A DNA stretch of 41,309 nucleotides from Methanosarcinaceae archaeon UBA470 (lineage in GTDB: Archaea > Halobacteriota > Methanosarcinia > Methanosarcinales > Methanosarcinaceae): positions 1-41,309 of the forward strand of contig DAKU01000041.1 in NCBI GenBank assembly GCA_002508425.1. Reading direction: 5' to 3'. The position numbers and the translations under genes are program-made. Position 1 is the first letter of the stretch. Each line of letters starts with the position of its first letter. Positions 34,574 through 41,309 of the stretch are shown one piece after another. The notes beneath the pieces were generated by a model, which searched no databases, was not told the DNA's origin, and worked only from the letters and a program-made list of their open reading frames with translations.

Positions 34574-35872
34574 TTATAAGCCGTACTCATCAAGTCTTCC
34601 CCTAGCAATTTCCCTTTTTTCCTGGTGATCCTTCAGGAACTTCTCCATCCTTTCAGCAGCAAGGTTCTTACAACTGCCACAGGTCCTCTGCCCTGTGATG
34701 CATTCCTCACGTATCTGCAAAAGTTCCTGGTCATCCTCCATTAGATGGAAAAGCAAAAGGTCGTAAACAGAGCATTTTTCTGGCTCTCCGCCCAGTTTCT
34801 TTTGCTCCTCAAGGCTCATACGGCCTCCGGTCTTTGCGCGTTTTACCTTTTTTGCCCCTTCCTTAGGATCATCAAGAAGAGCTATGTGGCTTTCAGGGAT
34901 GCTGCTTGACATCTTCCCACCCTGAAGCCCTGACATGAAACGATGATAAGTGGCTGCTGGCGGGACAAATGCATATCCACCATAACGAAGTTCAACTTCC
35001 CTGACAGTCTTTAGTAACTGCTCAAAGTTGTCAGCATCAAGAACATCCAGATGGCCTTCGAAGAGCTTCGTGTTTCCGGGAATTAGATCATGCAGCTCCT
35101 CCAGTGCGCCTTCTGGAGCTGCTTTACTGCGTATACTGAAATAATGATTACCTTCTTTATCTTCCCTGCCTTCTATTTTGAACATGTTCATCTTGTGTCC
35201 AAGTCCGCGAGTAAGACGAATGTGCGGGTCCTGATCAGCACCTACCGGGATGACAGTCGGCTTTGGACCTCCATACTCTTCAAGCTGAGGATGAAGAATA
35301 TCAGCACTCTGCGTTACTGCACTTACCATATGGGAGACACTTGTTTCTCCTGTAAATCCATAGATCGCACTTAGTTCTGAAAAATTAGCCTTTGAGCCGA
35401 GTTCAAAAGAAAGATCTTTCACATTATCCGAAGTGGACTGGAAATAAATGTGCCCATGAGGTTCAAAACCAAGGGCTATGAGGCTCACTAGGTACTCATT
35501 AATGCCTGTATCTCTGCATTTATCCCATGAAATCCCCCTTACGGAGTGAGCTTCACGGTCAGCTATTCCCACAAATGCATCTGCACCCTTCTGCTGATGC
35601 CATATTATCTCTTCCATAACCATCTTATGCCCAAGATGGATTCTTCCGGATGGCATGAATCCGCTCATTACAGCGAATGGTTCTTTATTGTGCATTGCAT
35701 CAAGCACATGCTCATAACTGCGATGGCCGAAGATCACTTTTCTTCGCATTAACCTGTGAGGATCTTCTATACTGGAGTATAAGCCATCAAACGGCATTAT
35801 GCCAAATTCCTCAAATAATTTGGAATAATCTACGATGTTCGTTGAGCTCCATGGATCGAGTTTTACATTCAT
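34574..35872 (-). CDS. trpS: tryptophanyl-tRNA synthetase
   Basis: A 432-residue class I synthetase of the archaeal/eukaryotic type. The HIGH equivalent is SGRIHLGHK, the KMSKS equivalent GGKMSSS; YGGPKPTVIPVGADQDPH is typical of TrpRS. The C-terminus carries CITGQRTCGSCKNLAAE, a cysteine cluster seen in archaeal TrpRS. It is upstream of pheS on the same strand, probably one transcript. Confidence 0.95.
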   Translation of the reverse strand: MNVKLDPWSSTNIVDYSKLFEEFGIMPFDGLYSSIEDPHRLMRRKVIFGHRSYEHVLDAMHNKEPFAVMSGFMPSGRIHLGHKMVMEEIIWHQQKGADAFVGIADREAHSVRGISWDKCRDTGINEYLVSLIALGFEPHGHIYFQSTSDNVKDLSFELGSKANFSELSAIYGFTGETSVSHMVSAVTQSADILHPQLEEYGGPKPTVIPVGADQDPHIRLTRGLGHKMNMFKIEGREDKEGNHYFSIRSKAAPEGALEELHDLIPGNTKLFEGHLDVLDADNFEQLLKTVREVELRYGGYAFVPPAATYHRFMSGLQGGKMSSSIPESHIALLDDPKEGAKKVKRAKTGGRMSLEEQKKLGGEPEKCSVYDLLLFHLMEDDQELLQIREECITGQRTCGSCKNLAAERMEKFLKDHQEKREIARGRLDEYGL

Positions 35873-35985
35873 GAGGGATCTAGGTCCTGTCTATGTTGAT
35901 ATAAATATCACGTATGCCGCTGGCTACTTGGCAATAGTAAAAACACGTAGTTATATGTAAATGTTCTTATTGTAAATGATACAGG

Positions 35986-37194
35986 CTATTTTTCCAATAG
36001 CCTGAAATCGTAGGGTGCTGACTCACCCTGAGGAATGTTCCTTACTAGTTCTAAAAATGCAGATTCATGCATCTTGCAACTATAATGCTCTCCCCGGTAA
36101 TGTGAACTTTTACGGATCCTTTTCCAGATAGTCTTAAGAGACTCTTCGCTAACGTTGCCGTAACTGAACGGAATGTAAGGACAGGGTTTTACAGAACCCT
36201 CAACACACAAGTGAATCCAGCGCTGTCCTGCCATGCATCCCACCATACGGCCTTCAAAATACGTATTTGCAAATATTCTGGGTCCACCTTTTGTGGAGTT
36301 GATACGCTGATAAAAATCAAGTATATATTTACGCTGTAGGTCAGAAAGAATTGGGTCTTCTGGTTTCTTGGGAATGCTTTCCCATAACGAGAACTCATGC
36401 ACACCCAAAGAAGCTGCCATTTCATACATTGTGGGTAGGTCATCAATGTTCTTGGGAGAAACATGTGTGCACATTGTAACCAATAACCCTGCCTCAAGTC
36501 CCATTTTAATAGCAGAAGTAGCCTTCTCAAAAGCACCATCAAGCCTGCGGACCTCATCATGTTTTTTAGGGTCAGTGGAATATATGCTTATTAAAAGATT
36601 ATATAGTCCTGCCTCTTTCAGCCTTTTTGCAGCCTCTGGAGTCATTTCAGTGCCTGGAGTGTACATATTGACGATAGCACGCTCCTTGTCAACATATTCA
36701 ATAAGTTCGAATATGTCCTCACGGAGCATGGGATCCCCTTCTGTAAAAGTAATTATGAAAGCCCCCATATCTAGTGCTTCATCAATGACTTTTTTTACAG
36801 TAGAAGTGTCAAGCTCGCCTTCACCACCACTTATGACACAATGCGCACACTGGCATTTGCATTTGCGCGTGATCTCAAAGGAAACAGTTTCAGGCACATA
36901 CCTTCCAAGTGCCGTTTGAACCTCAGCAAGCAACAGCCGATTAAAAACTTTGCTAGGAATGGGCGGAAGCCAGGTAGAAGCGACAATATAATCTTCTGTA
37001 ACAAGAGCAGGTTTTTCGTCCTTCAGACGGGAATTTATCATATCAAGGAAAGGAGTACAGGCCCTTTTTAGCCCACCTTTTGCTTCGAGTTTGATAAATG
37101 CATCACTCTTATGTAATTTAATGGTAAGTCCAGGTATTGACACCAGATTGATATTAGTTTCATGACCTTCTGATGAAAGTTCAGTGGAATTCAT
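35986..37194 (-). CDS. radical SAM protein, SPASM-like tail
   Basis: A 402-residue radical SAM enzyme. The cluster motif CKCQCAHC provides C112, C116 and C119 (CxxxCxxC); TFTEGDPMLREDI matches the GGEP-type SAM strand. The C-terminal region holds CMAGQRWIHLCVEGSVKPC and a later HYSCK, an arrangement expected for an auxiliary cluster. About 100 residues precede the barrel. Substrate unknown. The ATG overlaps the stop of the upstream KaiC-like frame (ATGA), so translation is normally coupled to that broken gene. The stop is UAG, with 25 codons to the next in-frame stop. Confidence 0.88.
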   Translation of the reverse strand: MNSTELSSEGHETNINLVSIPGLTIKLHKSDAFIKLEAKGGLKRACTPFLDMINSRLKDEKPALVTEDYIVASTWLPPIPSKVFNRLLLAEVQTALGRYVPETVSFEITRKCKCQCAHCVISGGEGELDTSTVKKVIDEALDMGAFIITFTEGDPMLREDIFELIEYVDKERAIVNMYTPGTEMTPEAAKRLKEAGLYNLLISIYSTDPKKHDEVRRLDGAFEKATSAIKMGLEAGLLVTMCTHVSPKNIDDLPTMYEMAASLGVHEFSLWESIPKKPEDPILSDLQRKYILDFYQRINSTKGGPRIFANTYFEGRMVGCMAGQRWIHLCVEGSVKPCPYIPFSYGNVSEESLKTIWKRIRKSSHYRGEHYSCKMHESAFLELVRNIPQGESAPYDFRLLEK

Positions 37195-37986
37195 TTATAT
37201 GCTCCTTTTTTGAGAACTGCTGCGGAAAACATCTGCTTGCTGACCTGGGACGGATTCATGAAGATCAACAACAATTCCAGCGTCTGTGATCCTATAAGAT
37301 GAATAGATTCATTATGTTTGACCCCTCGCATCTTAAGGATTTCTACAGAGCGTACCCTTTCACTTCCAATCCTTGATACATTGAGAGGTATCACACCATC
37401 TGCAAGATACTCCTCCACATTAGAAGTATCTAAAGAAGATTTATTTTCACTCGAGATAAGGGTTGTGCAGTAAAGTCCTTCTAAACCTTTTATAAATTCT
37501 AGTAAGATAAATCTTACACTAACCGGATCACGAGAAAACTTCAGTGTCGCGAGGGGATCAATGAACAGACTTTTTGCACCGATCTGCTGTATATTATGAT
37601 CTATCTGAGCAAGGATACTTTCAGGTCTTTCCCTCTGGATCCACCTTTTCATCAGTACTTAATCTCTTTATGTACCTATTATACCTAAGTGGATCCGTTC
37701 TGATAATCCTTAACTTATTCTCCTTGATCAGTCGCTCAAGATCCCAGTTATGCCGCCACATGTTGCGCATAATTCTGGCAGAAGATTCATCAAAGGTAAC
37801 ATAGACTCCTGGATCATTATACTTGGTGATACCCTCCTAAAGATACTGTATACCAAAAGTAGATTTACCTGACCCTGGCCATCCGGTAAGCAGAATTACA
37901 TCATCTTCGATAAAACCGCCTTCGATCAGTTTATCAAAACCAGAAATTCCTGTAGGCATCCTTATAAAAGGACCTTCAAGCAGCAT
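37191..37986 (-). pseudogene. disrupted KaiC-like RecA-superfamily ATPase
   Basis: From ATG 37986 the frame reads MLLEGPFIRMPTGISGFDKL..., with an intact Walker A GWPGSGKST, then UAG at 37839-37837 where relatives have a Tyr-like position (IQYL-stop-EGITKYNDPGVYVTF). It continues with KaiC-like sequence to UGA at 37623-37621, and the homology resumes in the +1 frame from 37652 (RPESILAQIDHNIQQIGAK, then SLFIDPLATLKF, a Walker B-like strand) to 37191. Removing one base near 37627-37633 restores one frame. So there are two lesions: a UAG and a single-base insertion. The UAG could be read as pyrrolysine, but the frameshift makes decay the likelier state. The 3' part (37652-37191, 153 codons) remains open and runs into the radical SAM gene. 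Confidence 0.75.
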
Positions 37987-38028
37987 TGAATAGTAAATTA
38001 TATTCTATGCTATATAATATACTATTCA
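37987..38028 (-). promoter_or_regulatory. 9-base inverted repeat flanking the TATA box of the KaiC-like gene
   Basis: TGAATAGTA (37987-37995) and TACTATTCA (38020-38028) are perfect inverted copies separated by 24 bases that include TATATAATA (38011-38019). The proximal copy abuts the ATG. The layout suggests an operator around the promoter. Confidence 0.4.
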
Positions 38029-38051
38029 TGTATGCTTAATTAAGGTGCCTT

Positions 38052-38660
38052 TTAAACCCTCTCCGCAAAAGCCAGATTACCACTGATCCTCTTGATCTTA
38101 GCTTTTACAGTCTGCCCTTTGGAAGTGTTAGGAACGAATATAGTGTATTTGGATAACTTAGCTATTCCATCACCCTTTGAACCAACGGAATCGATCATCA
38201 GTTCATATTCCTTTCCTTCTTCGAGCTCATTTTTCGGGGCCTGAGCCACAACGCGTCTCTTTTTGACTGGTCTGTGGCCACCGCATGCAGAACACCTGAG
38301 CATGAGCACCCGGTCAACTTTCACAAGCTGTGTATCGGGACGACCACATTCGGAACAGATGACGTATTCTTCAACATAGGCATCTATGTTGGACTTTAGC
38401 ATCTCTTTGGTGAAACGACCCTGGAATACAGCCCTGCTCCCTTCAATCTTGCCGGCAGTACCGAGTTCACGGGTCAGATATTTCATCAAGTGGTCCGGGT
38501 CCCTGTTGAACACATCCGCTATGTTGCCAAAATTATCCAGGATGGTAGTTTTTCCTTCCACCAATACCCTGGGTTCGGGAACCACAAAACGTTCACCGGT
38601 GGTTTCCATGTCTGGCAGGTCGGCTAACGCGCGGTCAAGCAACTTTTCATAGCTATCCAT
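38052..38660 (-). CDS. translation initiation factor aIF2 beta with C-terminal TRAM domain
   Basis: A 202-residue protein; residues 1-138 are archaeal IF2 beta (N-terminal helix for the gamma subunit, alpha-beta core with VFNRDPDHLMKYLTRELGTAG, zinc ribbon with C102, C105, C123 and C126). Residues 145-202 form a TRAM domain (EEGKEYELMIDSVGSKGDGI ... FVPNTSKGQTVKAKI), an RNA-binding addition beyond the usual length of about 140. aIF2 delivers initiator Met-tRNA to the small subunit. It lies 32 bases after L10e on the same strand. Confidence 0.94.
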   Translation of the reverse strand: MDSYEKLLDRALADLPDMETTGERFVVPEPRVLVEGKTTILDNFGNIADVFNRDPDHLMKYLTRELGTAGKIEGSRAVFQGRFTKEMLKSNIDAYVEEYVICSECGRPDTQLVKVDRVLMLRCSACGGHRPVKKRRVVAQAPKNELEEGKEYELMIDSVGSKGDGIAKLSKYTIFVPNTSKGQTVKAKIKRISGNLAFAERV

Positions 38661-38692
38661 ATATACTACCTCAGGAACGCCGGTATATAGAG

Positions 38693-39211
38693 TTACTGTA
38701 CAAGTTCCAATCCCTGGTCAATTACTATTCTCACAGGAGTGGGAAGTTTATGACCTGCACGCCTCAGAGCATCCTTAGCAATAAGGTAATTCTCTTTGTT
38801 TACGGATATTGTAAAGATCTTCTGTCCTGCAGATACTCTGGCAGCAGTTCCCACATTCTTTCCGTAGGCACCTCTCATACCGCTTGACACACGGTCCGCA
38901 CCTGCGCCCGTTGCCTGCTTATTCTCTCTTAGAACCTCATGAGGATATACCCTGAGCTTCAGGTGGAAGCCTGTACGTCCGGCTGCAGCCATAATAGCCC
39001 TGTTAGCAGTGATACGGGCAGCTTCAAGAGCAGTGTGCCTGATCTGACATCTCTCATTGGAAATAAGGGAGAGTATTACAGGGAAATCCTCACTTTTGCT
39101 ACCCATGTCATAGTGGATAACCTGGCTTCCCGGAACACCACCCATATATTTCCTGCGGGTGAATGAACGTTGTCTGACGTTCCTGTACATACTTGCTGGC
39201 TTTCTTACCAT
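38693..39211 (-). CDS. rpl10e: 50S ribosomal protein L10e (uL16 family)
   Basis: A 172-residue ribosomal protein: MVRKPASMYRNVRQRSFTRR, YMGGVPGSQVIHYDMG, HTALEAARITANRAI and LRVYPHEVLRENK, then GADRVSSGMRGAYGK. It is the archaeal/eukaryal L10e (uL16) at the peptidyl transferase region. GGAG lies nine bases before the ATG. It heads a transcript with aIF2 beta. Confidence 0.96.
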   Translation of the reverse strand: MVRKPASMYRNVRQRSFTRRKYMGGVPGSQVIHYDMGSKSEDFPVILSLISNERCQIRHTALEAARITANRAIMAAAGRTGFHLKLRVYPHEVLRENKQATGAGADRVSSGMRGAYGKNVGTAARVSAGQKIFTISVNKENYLIAKDALRRAGHKLPTPVRIVIDQGLELVQ

Positions 39212-39236
39212 GAATAAAATCTCCTTTAAGTTATGA

Positions 39237-39268
39237 ATAAGTTCCCAGAATAGAATCTGGCTCCTTAT
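39237..39268 (-). promoter_or_regulatory. hairpin in the rpl10e leader
   Basis: Read on either strand, ATAAG-3-CCAGA-6-TCTGG-3-CTTAT forms a symmetric hairpin with two 5-base stems and a 3x3 internal loop. It lies in the expected 5' leader of rpl10e, 26 bases before the start codon, a position used by autoregulating ribosomal proteins. Confidence 0.4.
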
Positions 39269-39299
39269 AGATAATGTAGGTATTTGAATCTGTTGAGTC

Positions 39300-39355
39300 C
39301 TCTGGTAAATTACCTAGAGTAAAGGCTCTTCCTTTACTACGTTGGAGTTTATAAG
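39300..39355 (-). promoter_or_regulatory. rpl10e promoter with two adjacent dyads
   Basis: A TATA box (TTATAAA on the minus strand, about 39348-39354) is followed by GTAAAGG-ctctt-CCTTTAC (39319-39337), in which the predicted start near 39326 falls, and by CTCTGGTAA-a-TTACC-t-AGAG (39300-39319). Both are nearly perfect dyads, so a repressor site or leader structure is likely. Confidence 0.4.
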
Positions 39356-39434
39356 CCTTATTCCTCAAATACCCATTTATATCTTGCTAAGTATCGAGTG
39401 GTTCATATAGATTATTCTGATATAAGCACTGCTT

Positions 39435-39986
39435 ATGCAATCCTCAACCTCACTATCCCACAAACAAGATATAAAAGGAAACATACGATTCGCACTCATA
39501 ACCGTTTCAACATCACGATTCAATAAATATGGTTCCGCAAGATCCCCACAAGAAGCTGAAGACATATCCGGGAACCATATGTGTAGTTTAGTGGAAGAGA
39601 GTGGACATGAAGTAGTGTCATATTCATTGGTTCCTGACAATGAAATTGTCATAAAGGATTTAATTTCCCGCATGGTAGATGAAGATGTAAATGTGATAGT
39701 AACCAGTGGAGGAACTGGACTAAGCCCAGATGATGTGACTATAGAAGCTATAGCGCCTATATTCCATAAGGAAATACAGGGTTTTGGCGAATACTTCAGA
39801 TACCTTAGTATCGGGCAAATAGGCAGTTCTGTAGTCCTTACAAGAGCTTGTGCCGGAATAGTGAATAACAAAGTGATATTTTGCCTTCCTGGATCACCAA
39901 ATGCAGTAAAGCTTGCATTTTCTGAAATAATTCTGCCAGAAGCAGGCCATATTTTGAAGCATGTTGGAAGAGCAGCACAAAAGTAA
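39435..39986 (+). CDS. moaB: molybdenum cofactor biosynthesis protein MoaB
   Basis: A 183-residue MoaB/MogA-fold protein: IRFALITVSTSRFNKYGSA, the substrate loop VIVTSGGTGLSPDDVTIEAI, and FCLPGSPNAVKLAF at the end. It adenylates molybdopterin before metal insertion, needed for the tungsten or molybdenum formylmethanofuran dehydrogenase of methanogens. The first 17 residues are a polar extension. A TTATATC box lies about 55 bases upstream. Confidence 0.93.
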   Translation: MQSSTSLSHKQDIKGNIRFALITVSTSRFNKYGSARSPQEAEDISGNHMCSLVEESGHEVVSYSLVPDNEIVIKDLISRMVDEDVNVIVTSGGTGLSPDDVTIEAIAPIFHKEIQGFGEYFRYLSIGQIGSSVVLTRACAGIVNNKVIFCLPGSPNAVKLAFSEIILPEAGHILKHVGRAAQK

Positions 39987-40088
39987 CTTTCTACAATATG
40001 TGTTATATACCGGTAAAGATATTATACATCGCTACATTTTACCAAATACAAGAAAAAGGGTAAAAAATAAATATAATCGTTCAGAAGG

Positions 40089-40793
40089 TTGTGCATGACA
40101 GGATATTCATTAGGCATCAAAGAGCTGGATGAGATCCTTGGTAGTATCAGGGAGGGAACGAATATCATGATAATAGGCCCCCCCATGAGTTCTAAAGATG
40201 AACTTCTTAACCTCATAGTTTACAACGGCCTTATGAATGGTAATTCGTCCATAGTTGTATCCACCCGGGAACCAGGGGAAAGGTTCTTTGAGTGGTTCGA
40301 TCGCAATGGGATAAACATATCAGAATCTAACATAGGTGTCGTTGATTGCGTTACCAAGACACTTGGGATGGGAGCCCCTGAGACCGAAAGGATCAAACGT
40401 GCTTCCAGTCCCGTAGACCTGACGGGCATTGGCGTGAAGATAAGTCAGTTCTTTGAAGACTTCGTGATGAAAAAGAGGATGCCAAATCGACTTTGTATGA
40501 ATTCCCTTTCAACGATCTTAATGTATTCCAACCTTCAGACAGTATTCAAATTCCTTCATGTGTTCACAGGAAGAGTGAAAGCAGCAAATGGATTGGGGAT
40601 ATATGTTGTTGAAGACGGAATGCATGATCAACAAACCATAACCACTCTTCAGCAGCTTTTTGATGGCATGATCGAGATCCGTGCAAGTGGAGAACATCAC
40701 TGCATGAGAGTGGTAGGATTAACTCCAAAACCAACACCTTGGTTTGAATATGAGATAGAGGGCAGCCACTTGAAACTAAGAGACTGCAAGTGA
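40089..40793 (+). CDS. RecA/KaiC-fold protein with degenerate Walker A
   Basis: A 234-residue single-domain relative of archaeal KaiC-like ATPases. YSLGIKELDEILG at the N-terminus is the family lead-in and SSIVVSTREPGERFFEWF the following strand, but the P-loop reads GPPMSSKD (28-35): the Gly before Lys is Ser and the Thr/Ser after it is Asp. The Walker B strand RLCMNSLSTILMY also lacks a clear Asp. It is probably inactive as an ATPase and may act as a sensor or partner. TATA-like AAATATAAT lies 15 bases upstream. Confidence 0.8.
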   Translation: MCMTGYSLGIKELDEILGSIREGTNIMIIGPPMSSKDELLNLIVYNGLMNGNSSIVVSTREPGERFFEWFDRNGINISESNIGVVDCVTKTLGMGAPETERIKRASSPVDLTGIGVKISQFFEDFVMKKRMPNRLCMNSLSTILMYSNLQTVFKFLHVFTGRVKAANGLGIYVVEDGMHDQQTITTLQQLFDGMIEIRASGEHHCMRVVGLTPKPTPWFEYEIEGSHLKLRDCK

Positions 40794-40901
40794 AGGATTG
40801 CCCAAAAAACCGTGTCCTAGAATTTGATGACTGAATTTTGGAAATATAGAATATCCTTTTATTCACAGATGATTTGAGAATTTAAAGAGTTGGAAGTAAC
40901 C

Positions 40902-41162
40902 ATGGATAAAGACAAATTATATGAACTGAAAGCAGAAGCTTCACAACTGAAGCCAATTATGAACATCGGTAAGAACGGGATTACTGACACAGTAGTCGGA
41001 GAGATCAAGAAGCACCTCAAAGCTAACCGCATGATAAAACTAAAAATGCTAAAAAGCTCCAGGGAAGAAAAGGACACAGAATCAATTGCAAATGAACTTG
41101 CAAGCGCCACAGCCTCACAAATAGTAGAGATAAGAGGCAATAACGTAGTATTGTACAAGTAA
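40902..41162 (+). CDS. YhbY (CRM domain) RNA-binding protein
   Basis: An 86-residue protein: LYELKAEASQLKPIMNIGKNG with the conserved GKNG loop, TDTVVGEIKKHLKANRMIKLK and ASQIVEIRGNNVVLYK. The CRM/YhbY fold binds RNA and in bacteria associates with pre-50S particles. ATG 40902 is preferred over TTG 40890. The gene is transcribed toward the convergent DUF190 gene. Confidence 0.93.
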   Translation: MDKDKLYELKAEASQLKPIMNIGKNGITDTVVGEIKKHLKANRMIKLKMLKSSREEKDTESIANELASATASQIVEIRGNNVVLYK

Positions 41163-41171
41163 AGTTAAAGT

Positions 41172-41309
41172 TTAACTATTTTTGACCTGTGAAGGAGGTA
41201 TCACTTCTACTTCCTGCAGGATCATGAGTTCTCGCGGTAGCATTTGGCGCAGCTGTGGGACTATTGCCCGAATGCTGTCCTCTGTATCTACCGCCTGCAC
41301 TATAATAGG
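41172..41309 (-). CDS. DUF190 family protein, 3' end only
   Basis: The last 45 codons of a gene that begins outside the window. The frame reads PIIVQAVDTEDSIRAIVPQL then MLPRELMILQEVEVI and a short tail. This matches the C-terminal strand-helix-strand of DUF190, a PII-like small protein often next to the fluoride channel gene crcB. The rest of the gene is not visible. Confidence 0.65.
   Translation of the reverse strand, partial: PIIVQAVDTEDSIRAIVPQLRQMLPRELMILQEVEVIPPSQVKNS

Noticed and set aside
37627..37633. GGGAAAG on the minus strand as a programmed -1 slippery site in the KaiC-like gene
   Set aside because: Restoring the homologous frame needs a +1 shift, whereas this heptamer promotes -1 slippage.
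37837..37839. Pyrrolysine as full explanation of the UAG in the KaiC-like gene
   Set aside because: A second lesion (frameshift) 200 bases on would still break the product; pyrrolysine remains only a possibility.
39212..39434. Possible tRNA in the rpl10e-moaB gap
   Set aside because: The stems are simple promoter or leader dyads; no cloverleaf, T-loop or anticodon arm can be arranged.

Overview
The window is chromosomal DNA of a methanogenic archaeon, most likely a methylotrophic member of the Methanosarcinales/Methanosarcinaceae. This is inferred from archaeal information genes (aIF2-beta with a TRAM tail, L10e, archaeal PheS and TrpS, MBF1, PAN), methanogen-typical families (DUF356, DUF531, DUF99, ArfC), archaeal TATA boxes with GGTGA/GGAGG ribosome sites, and an anaerobic-type cobalamin operon. 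UAG is a rare stop here, and three of the five UAG stops have a second stop within a few codons, as expected if the genome also reads UAG as pyrrolysine. No pyl gene is in the window, so genus is not assigned.

Layout. 1-4.3 kb: LemA and a DUF2207 membrane protein, a CPBP membrane protease and a YkgJ-type Cys-cluster protein, all on the minus strand. 4.4-6.2 kb: an orphan PGF-CTERM-like tail, a cation diffusion facilitator and an IS256-type transposase remnant. 6.2-9.1 kb: feoA-feoB ferrous iron uptake and a lone nucleotidyltransferase-fold protein. 9.1-13.5 kb (minus): trpD-trpF-trpE-trpG followed by a Fap7-type kinase, with a palindromic operator candidate at the trp promoter. 13.7-14.1 kb: a lone small protein resembling the minimal CRISPR polymerase (mCpol) cyclase domain. 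14.1-20.0 kb: cobQ on minus, then divergent cbiT-cbiL-cbiF-cbiG(N)-cbiG(C)-cbiH-cbiC on plus. 20.0-24.5 kb (minus): amidohydrolase, UspA, CBS protein, ArfC, thioredoxin-like lipoprotein and CcdA. 24.5-26.4 kb: an unexplained 425-base gap with a GC-rich foldable island, DUF167, a 41-residue small protein, a Toprim protein and DUF356. 26.5-31.2 kb: proC and MBF1 on minus, PAN and DUF99 on plus, glmM on minus. 31.3-33.0 kb: larE, a GNAT protein and DUF531. 33.1-37.2 kb (minus): trpS-pheS and a radical SAM protein. 37.2-38.0 kb: a KaiC-like ATPase gene broken by an in-frame UAG and a frameshift. 38.0-41.3 kb: L10e-aIF2-beta, MoaB, a second RecA/KaiC-fold protein with a degenerate P-loop, a YhbY protein and the 3' end of a DUF190 gene.

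The genes mainly serve metabolism: corrinoid for methyl transfer, tryptophan, the F420/riboflavin precursor step, iron and metal transport, thiol redox, translation and proteolysis. The points most worth a second look are the mCpol-like orphan at 13.66-14.11 kb, the apparent AUA start of cbiG, the disrupted KaiC-like gene coupled to an intact radical SAM gene, the trp operator, the intergenic island at 24.75 kb, and the UAG pattern.
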